From contig NZ_QNRI01000006.1 in NCBI RefSeq assembly GCF_003315295.1, positions 1 to 64,000 on the forward strand: a stretch of DNA of 64,000 nucleotides. The letters run 5' to 3'. Both the position numbers and the translations under genes were made by a program. This document shows, piece by piece, positions 53,376 through 62,727 of the stretch (positions are counted from its first letter, which is position 1; each line of letters starts with the position of its first letter). The DNA comes from Paraliobacillus ryukyuensis (GTDB taxonomy: Bacteria; Bacillota; Bacilli; Bacillales; Amphibacillaceae). The notes below the pieces were generated by a model. It was not told where the DNA came from and made no database searches. It saw nothing but the letters and a program-made list of their open reading frames with translations.

Positions 53376-54287
53376 TTATTTTTTTGTTATTTCGATTGTC
53401 GATAGGAGTGCATCAACATCTTTCTTTTCACATAAATCATCTTGGAATGCAGTAGCACTACCGGTAGCAATGGCATATCGAAATGTGTCTTCTAGTGATT
53501 TTCCTTTTGTATATGCTGCTAAAAATCCAGCAACCATAGAATCACCTGCGCCCACTGTATTTTTCACTGTTCCTACAGGAGCTTTAGCAACATAGCAAGC
53601 TTCCGGACTGATATAGACTGCACCAGAGCCTCCCATAGATACTAGTACATGTTCAGCGCCTTGTTGTTGGAGCTGTTTTCCATAGGTAATTGCATCTTCT
53701 GTTGTTTTAATGGTTACATCAAATAATTCGCCAAGTTCATGATGATTCGGTTTTACTAAAAACAATGATGTGCCGAGAATTTCTTTTAATGCTTGGCTCG
53801 ATGTATCAGCAACCATTTTCACACCGTTTTCTGCACAGATTGTCGCCACTTTGACATAAAAATCTGCTGGAACCGTACTAGGAATACTGCCTGCAGCAAC
53901 TAGAAAATCGCCAGCATTCAATTGCCTAATTTGCGTATAAAGTGCTTCTAGTTGTTGTGCTGAAATATCAGGTCCAGGCCCATTAATTTCAGTCTCATCG
54001 GAAGCTTTTAGTTTCATATTGATTCGAGTTGTACCGTCAACTTCAATAAAAGCTGTTTTGATTGATTCATTATGGAGCTTGTTTTTGATGAAATCACCGG
54101 TGAAATCTCCGAGAAAACCTAGCGCAGTATTGGCTACTTCTAATCGTTTTAATACACGTGAAACATTTATCCCTTTTCCACCAGGATAATAGGACGTATT
54201 TTTCCCTCGATTTAATCCACCTTCTACGAAATCTTCTACATGTATAATGTAATCTATCGAGGGGTTTAGCGTACAGGTATAAAGCAT
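53376..54287 (-). CDS. fruK: 1-phosphofructokinase
   Basis: PfkB-family sugar kinase, 303 residues, that converts fructose 1-phosphate to fructose 1,6-bisphosphate. N-terminal TCTLNPSIDYI and GGKGINVSRVLKRL are typical of FruK, with the anion hole and catalytic Asp in VGAGDSMVAGFL near 250. The stop of fruR overlaps its start. The fructose transporter gene fruA, which normally follows, is absent; ptsHI comes next. A tagatose-6-phosphate kinase (LacC) is a less likely reading given the fruR neighbour. Confidence 0.88.
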   Translation of the reverse strand: MLYTCTLNPSIDYIIHVEDFVEGGLNRGKNTSYYPGGKGINVSRVLKRLEVANTALGFLGDFTGDFIKNKLHNESIKTAFIEVDGTTRINMKLKASDETEINGPGPDISAQQLEALYTQIRQLNAGDFLVAAGSIPSTVPADFYVKVATICAENGVKMVADTSSQALKEILGTSLFLVKPNHHELGELFDVTIKTTEDAITYGKQLQQQGAEHVLVSMGGSGAVYISPEACYVAKAPVGTVKNTVGAGDSMVAGFLAAYTKGKSLEDTFRYAIATGSATAFQDDLCEKKDVDALLSTIEITKK

Positions 54288-55036
54288 TATGACACAACCT
54301 TTACATTAGTTTTCTTGTTAATTGCATTTAACATTTGATGATCTGTTTGATTAATAATAATCGTTGCGGCTTTTAAATCTGCAATTTTTGTGAACGATAC
54401 TTGATCTAATTTAGAACTATCTGCTAGAATAAAGCTTTTTTGTGATAATTCTAATGCAGTTTGTTTAATAGCTGCTTCTTCCGGGTCTGGTGTCGTATAT
54501 GCATATTCAGCATGAATACCATTAACACCTAAAAAACATTTATCAAATCGGTAATTTAATAAACTCATTCGTGCGAACTGTCCTATCAAGGCACTTGTAT
54601 TATATTTCACCAATCCGCCAACTAAGTAAGTAGGTATACCGAATTGACTCAGTGCATCTAAATGCGTGATACCATTAGTCACCACAGTAATATTTTTATT
54701 AGTTAGAAAAGGAATCATCTCAAAAGTAGTCGTTCCAGCATCTAAATATATACAATCATAATCTTCAACTAAATCAGTTGCATATGCAGCAATCGCTTTT
54801 TTTTCTGTAATATTTTTAGAAGACTTCTCTGGAACACTAAGTTCTTGCTTACCTGCATTTTTTATCGATGCTCCTCCGTGAACTCGTATGAGTCTACTCT
54901 GTTTCTCTAATTCGCTTAAATCTCTGCGGATAGTGGATTCAGACGCACCTGTAATATCCACTAAATCTTGAATGGTAACCATCTGTTTTTTACTTAATTC
55001 TTGCTCAATTAATTGATGTCTTTTTGGTGTTAACAT
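54287..55036 (-). CDS. fruR: DeoR-family transcriptional regulator, FruR-like
   Basis: 249 residues from the ATG at 55036 (GGAGGG upstream); the frame is open further to 55099. An N-terminal DeoR helix-turn-helix (TPKRHQLIEQ, then TGASESTIRRDL) is followed by the DeoR sensor domain with the YLDAGTTTFEMIPFL phosphosugar-binding region. Likely represses fruK and itself and responds to fructose 1-phosphate. Confidence 0.87.
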   Translation of the reverse strand: MLTPKRHQLIEQELSKKQMVTIQDLVDITGASESTIRRDLSELEKQSRLIRVHGGASIKNAGKQELSVPEKSSKNITEKKAIAAYATDLVEDYDCIYLDAGTTTFEMIPFLTNKNITVVTNGITHLDALSQFGIPTYLVGGLVKYNTSALIGQFARMSLLNYRFDKCFLGVNGIHAEYAYTTPDPEEAAIKQTALELSQKSFILADSSKLDQVSFTKIADLKAATIIINQTDHQMLNAINKKTNVKVVS

Positions 55037-55091
55037 CGTTTTCCCTCCAGTTTGTAAGGGCTTTATATTTATAATAAAGCAATTAATAATA

Positions 55092-55136
55092 AAAATCAAT
55101 CAAATTAAGTCAAAAATAATCAAAATCAATCAAATT
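55092..55136 (-). promoter_or_regulatory. Phased repeats upstream of fruR, probable operator
   Basis: TCAAA occurs at 55100, 55110, 55120 and 55130, exactly one helical turn apart, and the 15-mer AAAATCAATCAAATT occurs twice, 30 bp apart (55092-55106 and 55122-55136). This fits cooperative binding of a DeoR-type repressor 56 bp before its own gene. Confidence 0.65.
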
Positions 55137-55305
55137 TTATGTAGTATCGCAGTCAGCTTCTTTTATTATATAGCAATGCACAGGAGAAGCGAAATAGCTG
55201 GGACTAGAGAGTAACTATATTATGGGAAAAATAACTTGCGATGTGATAGGTGTTTATGCTACATTAAATTTATGTATTAGTGCGTCTTAGGAGGTGTGCG
55301 CAACC

Positions 55306-55536
55306 ATGCAAGGTGTTGCGATTACGTTATTAATTATTGATGCTATAGCACTTATTGTTTTAGTTCTATTACAATCTGGAAAAAGTGCCGGTCTATCAGG
55401 TGCGATTTCTGGTGGTGCAGAACAATTATTCGGAAAACAAAAAGCACGCGGTCTAGATGCTGTCTTGCACCGAGCAACAATTGTAACAGGAGTATTGTTA
55501 TTCTTGTTAACTTTTTCAATTGCTTATATTTTATAA
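55306..55536 (+). CDS. secG: Preprotein translocase subunit SecG
   Basis: 76 residues, two membrane segments (about 1-22 and 53-75) linked by the conserved [21 protein letters not shown] loop. It assists SecYE/SecA export. ATG 55306 behind AGGAGGT; a GTG at 55294 overlaps that site. It heads the secG-est-rnr-smpB-ssrA block known from B. subtilis. Confidence 0.95.
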   Translation: MQGVAITLLIIDAIALIVLVLLQSGKSAGLSGAISGGAEQLFGKQKARGLDAVLHRATIVTGVLLFLLTFSIAYIL

Positions 55537-55545
55537 TCGGTTCAT

Positions 55546-55584
55546 AAAACCCCCTCGGCACATTTTGTGAAAGAGGGGGTTTTC
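55546..55584 (+). terminator. Terminator after secG
   Basis: AAAACCCCCTC and GAGGGGGTTTT pair around a 16-nt loop. Confidence 0.9.
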
Positions 55585-55730
55585 GTTTATTCTTACACCA
55601 ATTGTCTTTGTTTTATTTCAATAAATAATTGGTATAGTAAAAATCAAACATTGTGCAGTTCGGAAACCGATTTGATAAGATAAAATTATTATCCAATTTT
55701 TTAGATGTATGATGTAGAAAGGAAGAAGCA

Positions 55731-56477
55731 ATGATGAAAATAAAAAAACCACAACCGTTTACGTTTGAAGAAGGGGAACGTGCGGTATTACTATTACATG
55801 GATTCACAGGTCATACAGCAGATGTTCGCATGTTGGCAAGATTCTTGCAGAAAAAGGGCTATACGACCCATGCTCCAATTTATCGCGGCCATGGAGGTGC
55901 ACCAGAAGAGTTGTTAGAAGTACAAGCATCTGATTGGTGGGAAGATGTCCAAGCAGCTTATCGACATCTCAAAGATTTAGGTTATGAAAAAATTGCAATA
56001 GCTGGTTTGTCATTAGGTGGTGTTTTAGGATTAAAACTAAGTTATTCGTTGCCAGTAAAAGGTATGGTCTCAATGTGTGCACCAATGTTTTTTGACAATA
56101 ACACACAATTGACAAAAGGATTTCAAATTTACGCAAGACAATATAAACAAGTAGAAGGTAAAAGCGATAAGGTAATTGATGATGAGGTCAAAGACTTGCT
56201 AGCGAACGCAACTACTTTGTTTCAAGAGTTAGGCGATACGATTACAGATGTAAAAAATCATGTTGATCAAATTTATACGCCTACATTAGTTGTCCAAGCT
56301 GAAGATGATCATATGATTAATACAGATAGTGCAAGCTATATCTATGACAATATAGAAGCCGATAACAAACAGATTAAATGGTATCAAGACGCTGGACATG
56401 CGATTACCTTAGGAAAGAAAAAAGAAGAGGTACACGAAGATATTTATCAATTTTTAGAATTATTGGATTGGTCATGA
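55731..56477 (+). CDS. est: Carboxylesterase (YvaK/Est family)
   Basis: 248-residue alpha/beta hydrolase close to B. subtilis YvaK and the thermostable Est30 family. The oxyanion/HGFTGHTADVRML segment near 25, nucleophile Ser in GLSLGG near 94, Asp in DDHM near 193 and His in GHAITL near 224 make a full triad. Hydrolyses short acyl esters; natural substrate unknown. RBS AAAGGAAG. Precedes rnr as in B. subtilis. Confidence 0.92.
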   Translation: MMKIKKPQPFTFEEGERAVLLLHGFTGHTADVRMLARFLQKKGYTTHAPIYRGHGGAPEELLEVQASDWWEDVQAAYRHLKDLGYEKIAIAGLSLGGVLGLKLSYSLPVKGMVSMCAPMFFDNNTQLTKGFQIYARQYKQVEGKSDKVIDDEVKDLLANATTLFQELGDTITDVKNHVDQIYTPTLVVQAEDDHMINTDSASYIYDNIEADNKQIKWYQDAGHAITLGKKKEEVHEDIYQFLELLDWS

Positions 56478-56521
56478 ACCATAATAGATATAGACCTGTC
56501 TAATAGAAAGAAGGTGATTAA

Positions 56522-58825
56522 ATGGAACAAGAAGAACTACAACAAAAACTATTAAATTATTTTGAACAAGAGGCAACAAAACCATTAGCTATCCAAGAGA
56601 TCGAAGAAATATTGGACTTGAATGATGCAGATCAGTTTAAAGTACTGATGAAATTACTTAATGATTTGGAAGAAAAGGGTAAAATTGTTCGAACACGCAA
56701 AAATCGTTATGGGCTGCCTGAACGGATGAATTTGATTCGTGGTCGCATCCAAATGCATGCCAAAGGCTTTGCTTTCTTATTACCAGACGATGAAGATCAA
56801 GATGATGTCTATATTAATCATGCCGATCTTCAATCAGCAATGAACAATGATCTCGTACTTGTGCGAATTGACGGTAGAGATGAATTTGGAAAACGTCCAG
56901 AAGGTGTGGTTATCCGAATAATAGAACGTGCCGCTACACGTATTATCGGTACGTACGAAGATAATGGTAACTTTGGTTTTGTTATTGCTGATGATAAACG
57001 TATACCAAATGATATTTTTATTCCTAAAAATGCATCAAATGGAGCGATAAGCGGACATAAAGTGATTGTTGATATCACGAAGTTCCCTGAAGAACGAATG
57101 AGTGCCGAAGGGGAAGTAATCGAAATTCTAGGGCACAAAAATGATCCCGGTATGGATATCATCTCGATTATTTATAAACATGGTATTCAAGTGGATTTTC
57201 CAGAAGAAGTACTCCAGCATGCAAAACAAGTACCTGAACAAATTGATCCAACAGAAATTAATAATCGACGAGATCTACGAGATGAACCGATTGTTACAAT
57301 TGATGGCGCAGACGCAAAAGACTTAGATGACGCAGTAACCGTTAAGAAATTAGCAAATGGTAATTATAAGTTAGGCGTTTATATCGCGGATGTCTCTTAT
57401 TATGTGGAAGAAAATTCACCAATTGATCAAGAAGCATTTGATCGAGCAACTAGTGTGTATTTAGTCGATCGTGTTATTCCAATGATTCCACATCGGCTAT
57501 CTAATGGTATTTGTTCCTTGAACCCACAAGTAGATCGTTTAACCTTAGGGTGTGAAATGGAGATCAATGCAAGTGGGGAAGTTGTTAACCACGATATTTT
57601 TCAAAGTGTAATTCGCACGAATGAACGTATGACTTATTCCGATGTGAACAAGATTTTAGTTGATAAAGATGAGGAACTGCGGGAACGTTATTGCGATCTT
57701 GTACCAATGTTTGAAGAAATGGAAGCATTAGCAGAAGTATTAAGAGAAAAAAGATTCGGACGTGGTGCAATAGATTTCGATTTCAAAGAAGCACAAGTAT
57801 TAGTAGATAGTAATGGTAAAGCGGAAGATGTCATGATAAGAGAGCGCTCTGTGGCAGAACGTTTAATTGAAGAATTTATGCTCGCTGCCAATGAAACAGT
57901 AGCTGAACACTTCCATTGGATGGATGTACCGTTTATTCATCGGATTCACGAAGACCCAGATCCAGATAAACTACAAAATTTCTTTGAATTTCTCGGACAA
58001 TTGGGTTATTCAGTAAAAGGTACAGCGAATGAAATCCATCCGCAAGCATTACAACAAGTGCTTGATATGGTTAAAGGTGAACAGGAAGAAATGATTATTT
58101 CCAAGTTAATGCTTCGCTCGATGAAACAAGCGAAATATGATCCACAAAGTATCGGTCACTTTGGCTTGGCAACAAATTTCTATACGCATTTTACGTCACC
58201 AATCCGTCGTTATCCTGATTTGATTGTACACAGGTTAATTCGTACGTATGTAATCAACAATCAATTGGATCAAAAAACACAACAACATTGGAAAGACCGA
58301 ATGCCAGAAATCGCAAGACATACATCTGAAAAAGAACGTGCAGCTGTCGATGCCGAACGTGAAACCGATGATTTGAAAAAAGCAGAATACATGCAAGACA
58401 AAATCGGTGAGGAATTTGATGGTGTTATAAGCTCAGTGACGAACTTCGGCTTATTTGTCGAATTACCTAATACGATTGAAGGTCTTGTCCATGTTAGCTA
58501 TTTAACGGATGATTATTATCATTTTGATGAGCGATCATATGCGATGATCGGAGAAAGGACAGGAAATGTTTTCCGAATCGGAGATGAAATTACTGTCAAA
58601 GTTGCTAACGTCAACATAGAAGAACGTGTGGTAGATTTCGAAGTTGTTGGAATGAAACCAAGACGTGAACGTAGTACGACGATCAATACCAATGATTCCA
58701 ATCGAAAAGAACGAAGAAAAAAAGAAAAATCCTCAAATGGAAAGTCTAGATCAAATGGCTCGAAAAATACAAAGATGAAGCCACCAAAAAATTCGAAAAA
58801 GAAGAAAACGAAAAAGAAAAAATAA
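56522..58825 (+). CDS. rnr: Ribonuclease R
   Basis: 3'-5' exoribonuclease that degrades structured RNA and works with tmRNA in quality control. 767 residues: winged helix (about 10-65), two cold-shock domains, RNB catalytic domain (DLDDAVTV aspartates near 277-281), S1 domain (about 640-720) and a Lys/Ser-rich tail ending in [18 protein letters not shown]. Confidence 0.97.
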   Translation: MEQEELQQKLLNYFEQEATKPLAIQEIEEILDLNDADQFKVLMKLLNDLEEKGKIVRTRKNRYGLPERMNLIRGRIQMHAKGFAFLLPDDEDQDDVYINHADLQSAMNNDLVLVRIDGRDEFGKRPEGVVIRIIERAATRIIGTYEDNGNFGFVIADDKRIPNDIFIPKNASNGAISGHKVIVDITKFPEERMSAEGEVIEILGHKNDPGMDIISIIYKHGIQVDFPEEVLQHAKQVPEQIDPTEINNRRDLRDEPIVTIDGADAKDLDDAVTVKKLANGNYKLGVYIADVSYYVEENSPIDQEAFDRATSVYLVDRVIPMIPHRLSNGICSLNPQVDRLTLGCEMEINASGEVVNHDIFQSVIRTNERMTYSDVNKILVDKDEELRERYCDLVPMFEEMEALAEVLREKRFGRGAIDFDFKEAQVLVDSNGKAEDVMIRERSVAERLIEEFMLAANETVAEHFHWMDVPFIHRIHEDPDPDKLQNFFEFLGQLGYSVKGTANEIHPQALQQVLDMVKGEQEEMIISKLMLRSMKQAKYDPQSIGHFGLATNFYTHFTSPIRRYPDLIVHRLIRTYVINNQLDQKTQQHWKDRMPEIARHTSEKERAAVDAERETDDLKKAEYMQDKIGEEFDGVISSVTNFGLFVELPNTIEGLVHVSYLTDDYYHFDERSYAMIGERTGNVFRIGDEITVKVANVNIEERVVDFEVVGMKPRRERSTTINTNDSNRKERRKKEKSSNGKSRSNGSKNTKMKPPKNSKKKKTKKKK

Positions 58826-58843
58826 AATAAACGTGTAATGAAT

Positions 58844-58876
58844 AAGAAAAGGCTGGTAAAAACCAGCCTTTTCTTA
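58844..58876. terminator. Bidirectional terminator between rnr and the GNAT gene
   Basis: AAGAAAAGGCTGGT and ACCAGCCTTTTCTT pair exactly with an AAAA loop. Confidence 0.92.
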
Positions 58877-58913
58877 CTTATATGGAAGATTATGAATCTC
58901 TAAGTTCAACTAG

Positions 58914-59768
58914 CTATCTCCCATATAGCACCCATCCATCAGATACATCAAAAACATCAATATTGGGGATATTTTGTTTACCTTGCTCAGAAAATTCAAT
59001 TCGCGTTTTTGGCTGAAGTGGATCAACTTTCACATGTTGATTGACAGTATTCCAAAACCCTTCTTGTTGAAAATGATCATTCCAAAAGTATTTGACTTGG
59101 GCGAACCACTCTTGTTTTTGGTCATTTTTTATCACCATAAATCGATCCTCTGTTGGATTTAGATAAAAAGTAGATTGATTCAGGTCTTCATCAGTTACTA
59201 ATTCATCTGTGTAAGGAAACGGATAAAAACATTCATAAGGATAGACACCTAGGGCATTTTCTTCTTTTAACCAATGCAATAGTTGTCTTTTTTGTTTGAT
59301 ATCATCGACTCTGTTCCACACTGGACCGTCTAGACCTTTTACTTCTCTCCCTTCTTTGACAGGGTATGAATGTAGTTTCGTTATTTCTTTCATCCCAAGC
59401 TTATCTACCACTTTACGTGCAGCATGGTTATGTATGTTCGTATTAGCACCGACCCATTTTATTTCGGGATTCATGGTGAGTGTCTTAATAATATGAGCTA
59501 ATAATTTGGTTGCATAGCCATTTGTACGGAAGCGCACATCACTTCGTAAGCGCCCTAACATAGCGTATCCACCTGGAAATAAGGAATAACCAGCTATGGA
59601 GACAAGATATTCCCCTTGGAACCACCCAAATAACCCATGTGTTTGTGATTTAACTAAATCGGGAAATATGTTTTTGACGTAATCATCAGCTATGTTGGTG
59701 TGCATTTTTGTTACTAATTCATGATCATCTAATGTTAATTGTCGAACTGTTTCTGTGTCTTGCAACAA
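58914..59768 (-). CDS. GNAT-family N-acetyltransferase with an extra C-terminal domain
   Basis: 284 residues. A GNAT domain covers about 8-140, with the acetyl-CoA loop around RTNGYATKLLAHII near 82. The following 140 residues, rich in aromatic residues, are not part of the minimal fold and are not recognised. Start is TTG at 59768, 7 bp after AGGAGGT on the minus strand. Substrate unknown. It is inserted between rnr and smpB, which are close neighbours in B. subtilis. Confidence 0.75.
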   Translation of the reverse strand: MLQDTETVRQLTLDDHELVTKMHTNIADDYVKNIFPDLVKSQTHGLFGWFQGEYLVSIAGYSLFPGGYAMLGRLRSDVRFRTNGYATKLLAHIIKTLTMNPEIKWVGANTNIHNHAARKVVDKLGMKEITKLHSYPVKEGREVKGLDGPVWNRVDDIKQKRQLLHWLKEENALGVYPYECFYPFPYTDELVTDEDLNQSTFYLNPTEDRFMVIKNDQKQEWFAQVKYFWNDHFQQEGFWNTVNQHVKVDPLQPKTRIEFSEQGKQNIPNIDVFDVSDGWVLYGR

Positions 59769-59912
59769 ACGTTTCTACCTCCTTTGCAAATAAGGAATAA
59801 TTCTAGTTTCTATCATCGCATAGTAAAAAGTGAATTGTCCATGAATAAGCGTTGTCACTTCAGTTTCAAACTGTTAAAATTATAGTTATGTACTAATAGG
59901 AGGATGTAGGTT

Positions 59913-60377
59913 ATGCCAAAAGGTCAAGGACTACTCATTGCCCAAAATAAAAAAGCGAGTCATGATTTTTTTATCGAAGAAACATTTGAAGCGGGACTTG
60001 TTTTACAAGGTACCGAAATCAAATCGATTCGTGGACGTCGAGTCAATATGAAAGATAGTTTTGCTCGGATTGATTATAAAGGTGAAGCATATTTACACAA
60101 CATGCACATTTCTCCTTACGAACAAGGAAATCGTTACAATCACGAGCCGACAAGAGCAAGAAAGTTATTACTGCACCGAAAAGAAATTGATAAACTAATC
60201 GGGGAAACACAACAAGCAGGTTATTCATTAGTTCCGTTAAAAGTTTATATAAAAAATGGTGTAGCAAAAGTATTAATAGGACTAGGAAAAGGGAAGAAAA
60301 AATACGATAAACGCGAAGACTTAAAACGTAAGCAAGCGAAACGAGACGTGGATCGAGCATTAAAAAATAACTTCTAA
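59913..60377 (+). CDS. smpB: SsrA-binding protein SmpB
   Basis: 154-residue tmRNA partner in trans-translation. N-terminal [28 protein letters not shown], the ALIDY-like [10 protein letters not shown] segment and the basic C-terminal tail ([22 protein letters not shown]) are complete. RBS AGGAGG. Its RNA partner ssrA lies 740 bp downstream. Confidence 0.97.
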   Translation: MPKGQGLLIAQNKKASHDFFIEETFEAGLVLQGTEIKSIRGRRVNMKDSFARIDYKGEAYLHNMHISPYEQGNRYNHEPTRARKLLLHRKEIDKLIGETQQAGYSLVPLKVYIKNGVAKVLIGLGKGKKKYDKREDLKRKQAKRDVDRALKNNF

Positions 60378-60393
60378 ATAAATATAGCGTAAG

Positions 60394-60915
60394 TTATGAA
60401 TCAATGCTCGCTCCAATTGCAGTCATTACTGCTCCAGTTGCTTGAATCCAATTTCCGATTGTATTTAGTATGGTAGCATTGGATTTACTTCTTGTGGCCA
60501 ATGCCTGCAAGCTATTTCCAATGGCTTGCAGTAAATTTCCTATCCCCAGATACAGTACTTCGATTGTCCGTGCTTTTTTCAATTCCTCAGAAAAACTAAT
60601 CACACTACCTAATGCTTGTAACAGGTCTCCTTGAGAACTTAGTGTATCGCTTGAACGAATCGGCAACATAAGGGAAGCAATCTCTAATGTATTTCCAACT
60701 GCTTGGATTTCATTTGCGATATTATTTAGGTTGCGAATCGTTAGCTTTTCTACTTGGATTGCATTTCCAGTAGCCTGGAGGGTATTGCCGATTACTTTAA
60801 AATCTTGTTTCAAATTAGCGGAAATAGGAATGTCAGGGGTATTTGCGACAGCAGAGATGATGGTACCAGTCGCTTGTATCCAATTACCTAACACAACTTT
60901 TTCGTGTTTACTCAT
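60394..60915 (-). CDS. Repeat protein with seven GN-x-x-QA-x-G motifs, unknown
   Basis: 173 residues, start ATG 60915 behind GGGGGGA (a GTG lies one codon upstream). The motif GN-hydrophobic-QA-x-G recurs at about 10, 43, 67, 96, 126, 133 and 154 (GNWIQATGT, GNTLQATGN, ANEIQAVGN, GDLLQALGS, GNLLQAIGN, GNSLQALAT, GNWIQATGA). The first and last are almost identical. No signal peptide. Similar 'GNWIQA' proteins occur in Bacillus as uncharacterised DUF families, as I recall. It lies between smpB and ssrA on the opposite strand. Confidence 0.75.
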   Translation of the reverse strand: MSKHEKVVLGNWIQATGTIISAVANTPDIPISANLKQDFKVIGNTLQATGNAIQVEKLTIRNLNNIANEIQAVGNTLEIASLMLPIRSSDTLSSQGDLLQALGSVISFSEELKKARTIEVLYLGIGNLLQAIGNSLQALATRSKSNATILNTIGNWIQATGAVMTAIGASIDS

Positions 60916-61011
60916 CACAATCCCCCCACACCTAATTTGTTACTATTGTATGAGAATCGATTTTTATTGTTTTGGCAGGTATACTGGATAATCTTACAAT
61001 TAGTAAATCGC

Positions 61012-61039
61012 TTGAATTTTTCTCTGTTTTTGTTATAAT
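61012..61039 (+). promoter_or_regulatory. Promoter of ssrA
   Basis: -35 TTGAAT at 61012-61017, 16-bp spacer, -10 TATAAT at 61034-61039. The mature 5' end is 77 bp further on, which fits a processed precursor. Confidence 0.75.
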
Positions 61040-61116
61040 AATAGTTGTCTTACGAAAAACAAACAATTTTATATGATATAGGCTGAATGTAGCCATATCC
61101 GTTTGTTCCTTTTTAT

Positions 61117-61478
61117 GGGGACGTTACGGATTCGACAGGGATAGGTCGAGCTCAGGTTGCATGTCGAGGTTACGGCTCGTAAAACGTTCTCAGTTAATAA
61201 TAACTGGCAAAGAAAACAATTACTCTTTAGCTGCTGCGTAAGTAGCACTAAAGGATCCTTCCTACCATCGCCCGTGTGGTAGATTGAAGGGTCTCAACTG
61301 AAGCGGGATACGCTGGCATCCACCGTCTGAGGATGTTCAGAAGAGATCAATCAGACTAGCGACTAGGAAGCCTGTTGATAGGCTGAATAGTTTGCGAATG
61401 ATAATATATCAACTACGCATGTAGAAGCTTGAGTGCCGATATCTCTGGACGAGGGTTCGACTCCCTCCGTCTCCACCA
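61117..61478 (+). ncRNA. ssrA: Transfer-messenger RNA (tmRNA)
   Basis: 362-nt tmRNA. The tRNA-like ends GGGGACG and CGTCTCC pair, followed by an encoded ACCA; the T-arm GAGGGTTCGACTCCCTC is intact. The tag frame runs from 61206 to the TAA at 61239-61241 and encodes GKENNYSLAAA after the tRNA-borne alanine. It rescues stalled ribosomes together with SmpB and marks the products for ClpXP-type proteolysis. Confidence 0.97.
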
Positions 61479-61550
61479 ATACATATCTACCATGGATATG
61501 GAAATGTGTTTCATGTTGGTGGTAATTTTTAATTAAATAATCATAACGTT

Positions 61551-61581
61551 AAAGTCATCTTCTTAGAAGGTGGCTTTTTTA
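61551..61581 (+). terminator. Terminator after ssrA
   Basis: AAAGTCATCTTC and GAAGGTGGCTTT pair over 12 bp (three G-T pairs), loop TTA, followed by Ts. Confidence 0.8.
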
Positions 61582-61707
61582 TTTGGATGGTTTGATAAAG
61601 TGAATTAAACAATCAATTCTATTTTTAAAATAAAAAATGCAAATCACATAAATATCTGTGAAATGGGTACCCTAAACAATGAATTAAACAACTAGGAGGT
61701 AAACGTT

Positions 61708-62328
61708 ATGCAAAGTCAAAATATGCCGAATATGCAAGGGCAACAAAATATCACAGGTCAAGGAACAAGCCACAATCATGGCGCGCATGAATTATTTGAT
61801 GCACATGAATTGATTGGTGGTATGCTAAGTATGATGGATCAATATAAACTATACGAGCAACAAATTCAAGACCAAGAATTAAAAGATATCTTGCAGCGTC
61901 AAGCCACATTTATGACACAAATGTACAATACCATTGTCGAAAGTTTTCAAACAGGACAAGATCCACAAACACCGACACAACAATATAAAATGACTCAAAG
62001 TAACGAAGTCATCTATGGATTAAAACCCGGCCAACCAAAAAAACCGAAACAAACAGCAAGTGAACTCACTGATGAATGTTATTCTTCTTTCATGTTAGAG
62101 TTAGTCAAAGGATCGACAGCCACGTTTTCCATGGCAGCACTTGAGATGAATAATCCTATTGTGCGTCGGATCATTGCAGATAGTTTACCTAACTTAATTG
62201 AAATGGGTTATGAGATTTTCCTTTATCAAAACAAACATGGTTATTATCAAGTAGCGCAATTAACTCCACAAGATATGAATACAATGGTACAAACGTACGG
62301 CAAAGCTCCACAAACAAATATTCATTAA
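61708..62328 (+). CDS. Spore coat protein, CotF family
   Basis: 206 residues with a Gln/Asn/Met-rich N-terminus (about 1-28) and a ferritin-like CotF domain (about 28-195; HELFDAHELIGGMLSMMDQYKLYEQQIQD and the second half with SSFMLELVKGSTATFSMAALE). CotF proteins are spore-coat components. RBS AGGAGG. Evidence for sporulation in this organism. Confidence 0.85.
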   Translation: MQSQNMPNMQGQQNITGQGTSHNHGAHELFDAHELIGGMLSMMDQYKLYEQQIQDQELKDILQRQATFMTQMYNTIVESFQTGQDPQTPTQQYKMTQSNEVIYGLKPGQPKKPKQTASELTDECYSSFMLELVKGSTATFSMAALEMNNPIVRRIIADSLPNLIEMGYEIFLYQNKHGYYQVAQLTPQDMNTMVQTYGKAPQTNIH

Positions 62329-62381
62329 TCTGTTAATTAATAATGTATAATTAAAAATCTGATGAATAATTCAGATAATTG

Positions 62382-62410
62382 TTGCAAGAATAATTGTTTA
62401 GGGCTACAAT
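62382..62410 (+). promoter_or_regulatory. Promoter of the ABC-F leader
   Basis: -35 TTGCAA at 62382-62387, a 17-bp spacer, -10 TACAAT at 62405-62410. This places the transcript start about 310 nt before the ABC-F ATG. Confidence 0.75.
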
Positions 62411-62446
62411 AAATGTAGATTAGTTAAGGAATGGAGGTGGGGAAGG

Positions 62447-62620
62447 ATGTTAAATCAATTTGTTGCGTTGCACAATAATGGTCGGTTAAAATGCCTGCTT
62501 TTCACTCGTGCAAAATTTGCGGTTAAAGTTTCCAACGGGATACATCTGTCCTTTTTTAATCAACTTTATAACCGAAACGCAAGAAAGAAAACATCTTTTA
62601 CCCACATGATAGGTGCATAA
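62447..62620 (+). CDS. 57-codon upstream ORF in the ABC-F leader
   Basis: An ATG preceded by GGAGGTGG opens 57 codons starting MLNQFVALHNNGRLKCLLFT and ending SFTHMIGA. The product is basic and resembles no family I know. Its place between a promoter and a terminator hairpin suggests that translating it, rather than its product, matters. The stop is 35 nt before the terminator stem. Confidence 0.5.
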   Translation: MLNQFVALHNNGRLKCLLFTRAKFAVKVSNGIHLSFFNQLYNRNARKKTSFTHMIGA

Positions 62621-62655
62621 AGCTTATAAATAGTCGGTCTATTTTAAGTGATAGA

Positions 62656-62695
62656 GTCATGGGAAGAATGTCTTCTCATGGCTTTTTTGTTTTTT
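62656..62695 (+). terminator. Putative attenuator terminator before the ABC-F gene
   Basis: GTCATGGGAAGA and TCTTCTCATGGC form a 12-bp stem with an ATG loop, then TTTTTTGTTTTTT. It stands 33 bp before the ABC-F start and after the upstream ORF, so read-through must be conditional for the gene to be expressed. Confidence 0.85.
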
Positions 62696-62727
62696 ATCGT
62701 GTGTGTTGGAAACAGGAGGAAAAACAC

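Noticed and set aside
61117-61478. Integration site of a genomic island at the tmRNA 3' end
   Set aside because: ssrA is a frequent attachment site, but no integrase and no repeat of its 3' end were seen in the following 2.5 kb.
62410-62727. T-box riboswitch in the ABC-F leader
   Set aside because: No T-box core sequence (AGGGTGG-ACCGCG type) was found, and the downstream gene is not an amino-acid gene.
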